NCBI RefSeq assembly: GCF_900167085.1
Contig: NZ_FUXA01000011.1
Location: 1-64,000, forward strand
From: Eubacterium ruminantium
Lineage (GTDB): Bacteria > Bacillota > Clostridia > Lachnospirales > Lachnospiraceae
Reading direction: 5' to 3'
DNA: 64,000 bases
Shown here: piece after piece, positions 60,816 through 64,000 of the stretch
Layout: every line of letters starts with the position of its first letter
Position numbering within the stretch: the first letter of the stretch is position 1
The notes under the pieces: model-generated
What the model was told of the DNA's origin: nothing
The model's input: the letters and a program-made list of their open reading frames with translations, nothing else
Database searches by the model: none
Made by a program: the position numbers and the translations under genes

Positions 60816-63443
60816 ATGTCCAGAATAATATACAATTTGTCTGGAAGTCCGTTAAGTAGGAGTTTTTTAAAGACAGCAAGGTCGCTTGAATGCTACTTTG
60901 CTGTACTTTTTATATATTTTGAAGTTATGTTTCATATGCTCATTACGGGGAAATACGGTGAGAACCTCTTCCTCAAAATGGCATTTGGAGTCTTTTTTGG
61001 TTTTGTTATAGGAACAGCTGTGAGCACCATAGGAAAACTCACAGGTAAGATAACAGGTCTTGCCATTACGGTTCTTATAACAGTTTTTTATTGTGCGCAT
61101 ATCGTTTATTATGGTGTGTTTGCGACGCATCTTTCGGTTACGGGTTCGATAGGTTTCACTAATCAGGCTATGGATTTTACCGATGTTATCTTAAAAGAGA
61201 TAAAGCATGACTGGTGGAAACTTCTCTTATTTATTATTCCTGTATTGGTTTATATTTTCGTTATTTGGAAACATTCGGAATTTAAAAGACACAGAGCTCT
61301 CGGTTATGTTGTAAATCTTGGTTCCGCGGCTGTATTTTATATAGCAATTATTTTTGTATTAAGAATTTCAAGTAATGATATTTACAGTCCGTATAAGCTT
61401 ATACAGAACTATCAGTCGGTTGATATGTCTGTAAGGAAGCTGGGAGTTGTTGAGACTTTATTTGTTGAATTTACTCATCATAATAAGAATGGTGAGGTAA
61501 GTTTTGAAAATGAACTCACTTCACTTTCAAGTGGAAACGGACAAGATGTGGAAACAGTTATATCTACAGAAGATAAGACTGAAAAAGCAACAACAGAAAT
61601 AGTAGAAAATGATAATAAGAATAGTTCAACAGAGGAGGTAACTACAGAGGCTCTTGTTAAGGAGAAGGTGGTGGATCGTTCTCCAAATGTTCTTGATATT
61701 GATTTTGATAAACTTATAGCTGAAGAAAAAGATGAGAATATCAAGGCAATACATAACTATGTAAAGAATGTTACACCTACAAATAAGAATGAATATACCG
61801 GAATGTTTGAAGGGTATAATCTTATTTTTGTTGTAGCAGAAGGATTTGATGGTTATCTCATTGATCAGCAAAGAACACCGACACTTTACCAGATGGCTCA
61901 TAGCGGATTTTATTTTAAGAATTTTTATACCCCGCTTTGGTATGGTTCAACAATTGGTGGAGAATTTGCGAATCTTACCGGACTTATGCCGAATAACGGC
62001 GGATACCTCAGTATGAATAAGTGCGGTGAAAATGGAAATGATATGTTATTTACTCCTGCACAGCAGCTCTTAAAGAAGGGCTACGCCGTAAGAGGATATC
62101 ATGATAATGATTATACATATTATGACAGAAATATCTCTCACCCGAATATGGGATACACATGGAAGGGTGTGGGAAACGGTCTTGAAGCTGAGAAATACGA
62201 AGATGGAACAGAGCTTTGGCCTCAGTCGGATGTGAAACTTATAAATGATACATTTGATGAATATTCAGGGCGTGAGCCTTTCCATACATATTATCTTACT
62301 GTCAGTGGACATGTAATGTATAATTTCGGCGGAAACGCAATGGCTGACAAGCATAGAGATATAGTTGAGAATCTTCAGTACAGCGATGAGACCAAGGCAT
62401 ATATAGCATGTCAGTACGAGCTTGAACTTGCTATGAAAACTTTGGTGCAGAAGCTTGAAAATGAGGGTATAGCTGATAATACACTTATTGTTCTTGTTGC
62501 CGATCATGTTCCTTATGATAATAAGAATGTAGTAGATGAACTTGCTGGAAGTACGCTCGGAGATACATTTGAGTGGTACAAGAATACACTTATCATTTGG
62601 TCTGCATCTATGAAAGAGCAGGTTGTGGTAAATAAATATTGTTCGTCACTTGATATACTTCCTACTGTTTCAAATCTTATGGGACTTCCGTATGATTCAA
62701 GAATGATAGTAGGGCAGGATATTTTATCAGACAGCCCTGCACTTGTTATGTTTAATGACAGAAGTTTTATAACTGACAGCGTTATGTATGATGCTAACAC
62801 GGGAGAGGTTATGAAAATAACTGTTGCTGAAGTTAGCGATGATTATGTTGAGAGCATCAAGCAGGTTGTAAGCAATAAATTTAATCTTGCGCAGTCTATA
62901 GTTGATTATAATTATTATGCGGTTATCGATCAGGCTGTTTACGGAAATTCTGTAAATGAGCTGGATGATTCCGATAATATGCCACTGAAGAAGAAAGATA
63001 AATCAGCTGAAGATGATTCAAAAGTTTCAAATTATAAAGATGCCGGTGATGAATCAGCAAAATCGGCTGATAAGACAGATACCGATAAATCAGCAAAATC
63101 AACTGATAAGACAGGTGGCGACGAGGCGGTAAAATCAGATGATAATACCGGGAGTGATGAATCAACAAAATCAGTTGATGAGGATTCGGAAAATGAGTCG
63201 GCAAACTCAGCTGATAATAAGAACAGCGATGCAGTAATAAAGTCAAGTGATAAAGACCTCGATGAGATATATAAGAAATTGAACGGTACAACAAATAATG
63301 ATAAAAAAGATAACAATAACTTTGGTAAAATGTTGAATTCCAATAAAGAGGAAGACTGGTTCAAGAAGATTACAAAAACAGATGATGATGTCGACAATTC
63401 ATTGGAAAAGATAATTGAAAAACGTAAAAACGGAGGAAATTAG
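60816..63443 (+). CDS. LtaS-like membrane sulfatase-fold enzyme (lipoteichoic acid synthase family)
   Basis: 875 residues from ATG 60816 (AAGGAG upstream). Five hydrophobic segments (about residues 22-200), a Glu/Thr-rich linker (about 225-300), then the alkaline-phosphatase/sulfatase fold: NLIFVVAEGFDGYL, WYGSTIGGEFANLTGL (nucleophile Thr region), YLTVSGHVMYN, VLVADHVPYD. The C-terminal 150 residues are a low-complexity acidic repeat (KSxDKTxxDE type). LtaS enzymes move glycerol-phosphate to teichoic acid on the outer face of the membrane; the exact product is inferred. Confidence 0.85.
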   Translation: MSRIIYNLSGSPLSRSFLKTARSLECYFAVLFIYFEVMFHMLITGKYGENLFLKMAFGVFFGFVIGTAVSTIGKLTGKITGLAITVLITVFYCAHIVYYGVFATHLSVTGSIGFTNQAMDFTDVILKEIKHDWWKLLLFIIPVLVYIFVIWKHSEFKRHRALGYVVNLGSAAVFYIAIIFVLRISSNDIYSPYKLIQNYQSVDMSVRKLGVVETLFVEFTHHNKNGEVSFENELTSLSSGNGQDVETVISTEDKTEKATTEIVENDNKNSSTEEVTTEALVKEKVVDRSPNVLDIDFDKLIAEEKDENIKAIHNYVKNVTPTNKNEYTGMFEGYNLIFVVAEGFDGYLIDQQRTPTLYQMAHSGFYFKNFYTPLWYGSTIGGEFANLTGLMPNNGGYLSMNKCGENGNDMLFTPAQQLLKKGYAVRGYHDNDYTYYDRNISHPNMGYTWKGVGNGLEAEKYEDGTELWPQSDVKLINDTFDEYSGREPFHTYYLTVSGHVMYNFGGNAMADKHRDIVENLQYSDETKAYIACQYELELAMKTLVQKLENEGIADNTLIVLVADHVPYDNKNVVDELAGSTLGDTFEWYKNTLIIWSASMKEQVVVNKYCSSLDILPTVSNLMGLPYDSRMIVGQDILSDSPALVMFNDRSFITDSVMYDANTGEVMKITVAEVSDDYVESIKQVVSNKFNLAQSIVDYNYYAVIDQAVYGNSVNELDDSDNMPLKKKDKSAEDDSKVSNYKDAGDESAKSADKTDTDKSAKSTDKTGGDEAVKSDDNTGSDESTKSVDEDSENESANSADNKNSDAVIKSSDKDLDEIYKKLNGTTNNDKKDNNNFGKMLNSNKEEDWFKKITKTDDDVDNSLEKIIEKRKNGGN

Positions 63444-63448
63444 ATCAG

Positions 63449-63886
63449 ATGGACAATATGGATATTAAGATATTGAAATGCCTCAAAGAGAATGCAAGAC
63501 TTACTGCATCTTCAATAAGTGAAGATATCGGGCTTTCTGTATCTGCTGTTATTGAGAGAATCAAGAAGATGGAAAATACCGGTGTGATAAAGGGTTATAC
63601 CATCGAGATAGATCAGAATCTTATGGGTAATACCATGGTTGCACTTATGGATGTTTCACTCAAGCATCCTGATTATTATGACGGATTTGTTCAGCTGGTA
63701 AAAGAGAACGGAAGTATTGAGGATTGCTATTATCAGACGGGAGAATTTGATTTTGTTCTTAAGATAGTAACTGACAGTACTGAAGGTCTTGATAATGTAT
63801 ATAAAGTAATAAAGAGTTTTGAAGGTGTTGCTTCGACAGAGACACATATAGTATTAAGAACGATAAAGGAAGAGACAGCTATATGA
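63449..63886 (+). CDS. Lrp/AsnC family transcriptional regulator
   Basis: 145 residues: N-terminal helix-turn-helix (MDIKILKCLKENARLTASSISEDIGLS, AVIERIKKMENTGVIKGYT) and C-terminal RAM ligand-binding domain (DCYYQTGEFDFVLKIVTDS). Starts 5 nt after the LtaS-like gene. Regulators of this group sense amino acids. Overlaps the next gene. Confidence 0.92.
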   Translation: MDNMDIKILKCLKENARLTASSISEDIGLSVSAVIERIKKMENTGVIKGYTIEIDQNLMGNTMVALMDVSLKHPDYYDGFVQLVKENGSIEDCYYQTGEFDFVLKIVTDSTEGLDNVYKVIKSFEGVASTETHIVLRTIKEETAI

Positions 63887-64000
63887 TGAATGATAAAAGA
63901 TTGGGGCTTGTTCTTGAAGGCGGCGGAATGAGAGGCGTTTATACTGCCGGAGTTTTGGACGAATTTCTTGAAAATGGTATTAAGGTTGATGGACTCGTGG
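63883..64000 (+). CDS. Patatin-like phospholipase, N-terminal part (continues beyond window)
   Basis: ATG 63883 overlaps the lrp stop (or ATG 63886). Visible residues include LGLVLEGGGMRGVYTAGVLDEF, the oxyanion-hole motif of patatin-like lipases; the Ser motif lies outside the window. Confidence 0.85.
   Translation, partial: MMNDKRLGLVLEGGGMRGVYTAGVLDEFLENGIKVDGLV

Overview
The window is low-GC, has short intergenic gaps and strong GGAGG ribosome sites, and looks like the chromosome of a gut or rumen clostridium, most likely Lachnospiraceae (inference from protein style and gene content; no rRNA is present to confirm it). It falls into three parts.

(1) About 1-46 kb is an accessory region of mostly single, co-oriented, plus-strand genes: GNAT acetyltransferases, VOC, GyrI-like, PhzF, DJ-1/PfpI, isochorismatase, flavin-binding oxidases, SUKH/SUFU/DUF immunity-like proteins, a nucleoside-phosphorylase relative, an ABC exporter with LytTR/DUF3021, and many small membrane proteins. 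Between them lie many scars: 3' or 5' ends of genes, frameshifted genes, genes with one in-frame TAA, and short exact duplications of neighbours. It resembles a cassette array, but no integron integrase or attC-like site was recognised. A lone Tn916-type tyrosine integrase (34.6 kb), with three minus-strand genes beside it, marks a probable mobile-element remnant. A MarR/membrane-protein pair at 14.5-15.9 kb is inserted in the opposite direction.

(2) About 46-55 kb is mixed: an FtsX-type permease that appears to lack an ectodomain, a HipBA module with three evenly spaced operator-like repeats, a broken solute-binding protein, and several housekeeping-like small genes (Spx/ArsC, MutT, HD hydrolase).

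(3) About 55.4-64 kb is ordinary core genome: panG-panB-panC-panD-coaBC (pantothenate to CoA), pyrE, a large LtaS-like sulfatase-fold membrane enzyme, an Lrp/AsnC regulator and the start of a patatin-like phospholipase.

The most notable signals are regulatory or structural. A roughly 104-112 nt element made of five successive hairpins with mostly three-base loops occurs three times (7020-7123, 31304-31407, and inverted at 32051-32162). Two copies sit in a conserved leader in front of small membrane-protein genes, while two other copies of that leader lack it. A 35-codon leader ORF with a 1:2 / 3:4 (or 2:3) hairpin set and an intrinsic terminator precedes the phosphorylase-like gene at 17444. 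A 16-bp hairpin occludes both the Shine-Dalgarno and the start codon of the ABC exporter at 22261. Together these suggest that parts of the accessory region are induced resistance or immunity genes.
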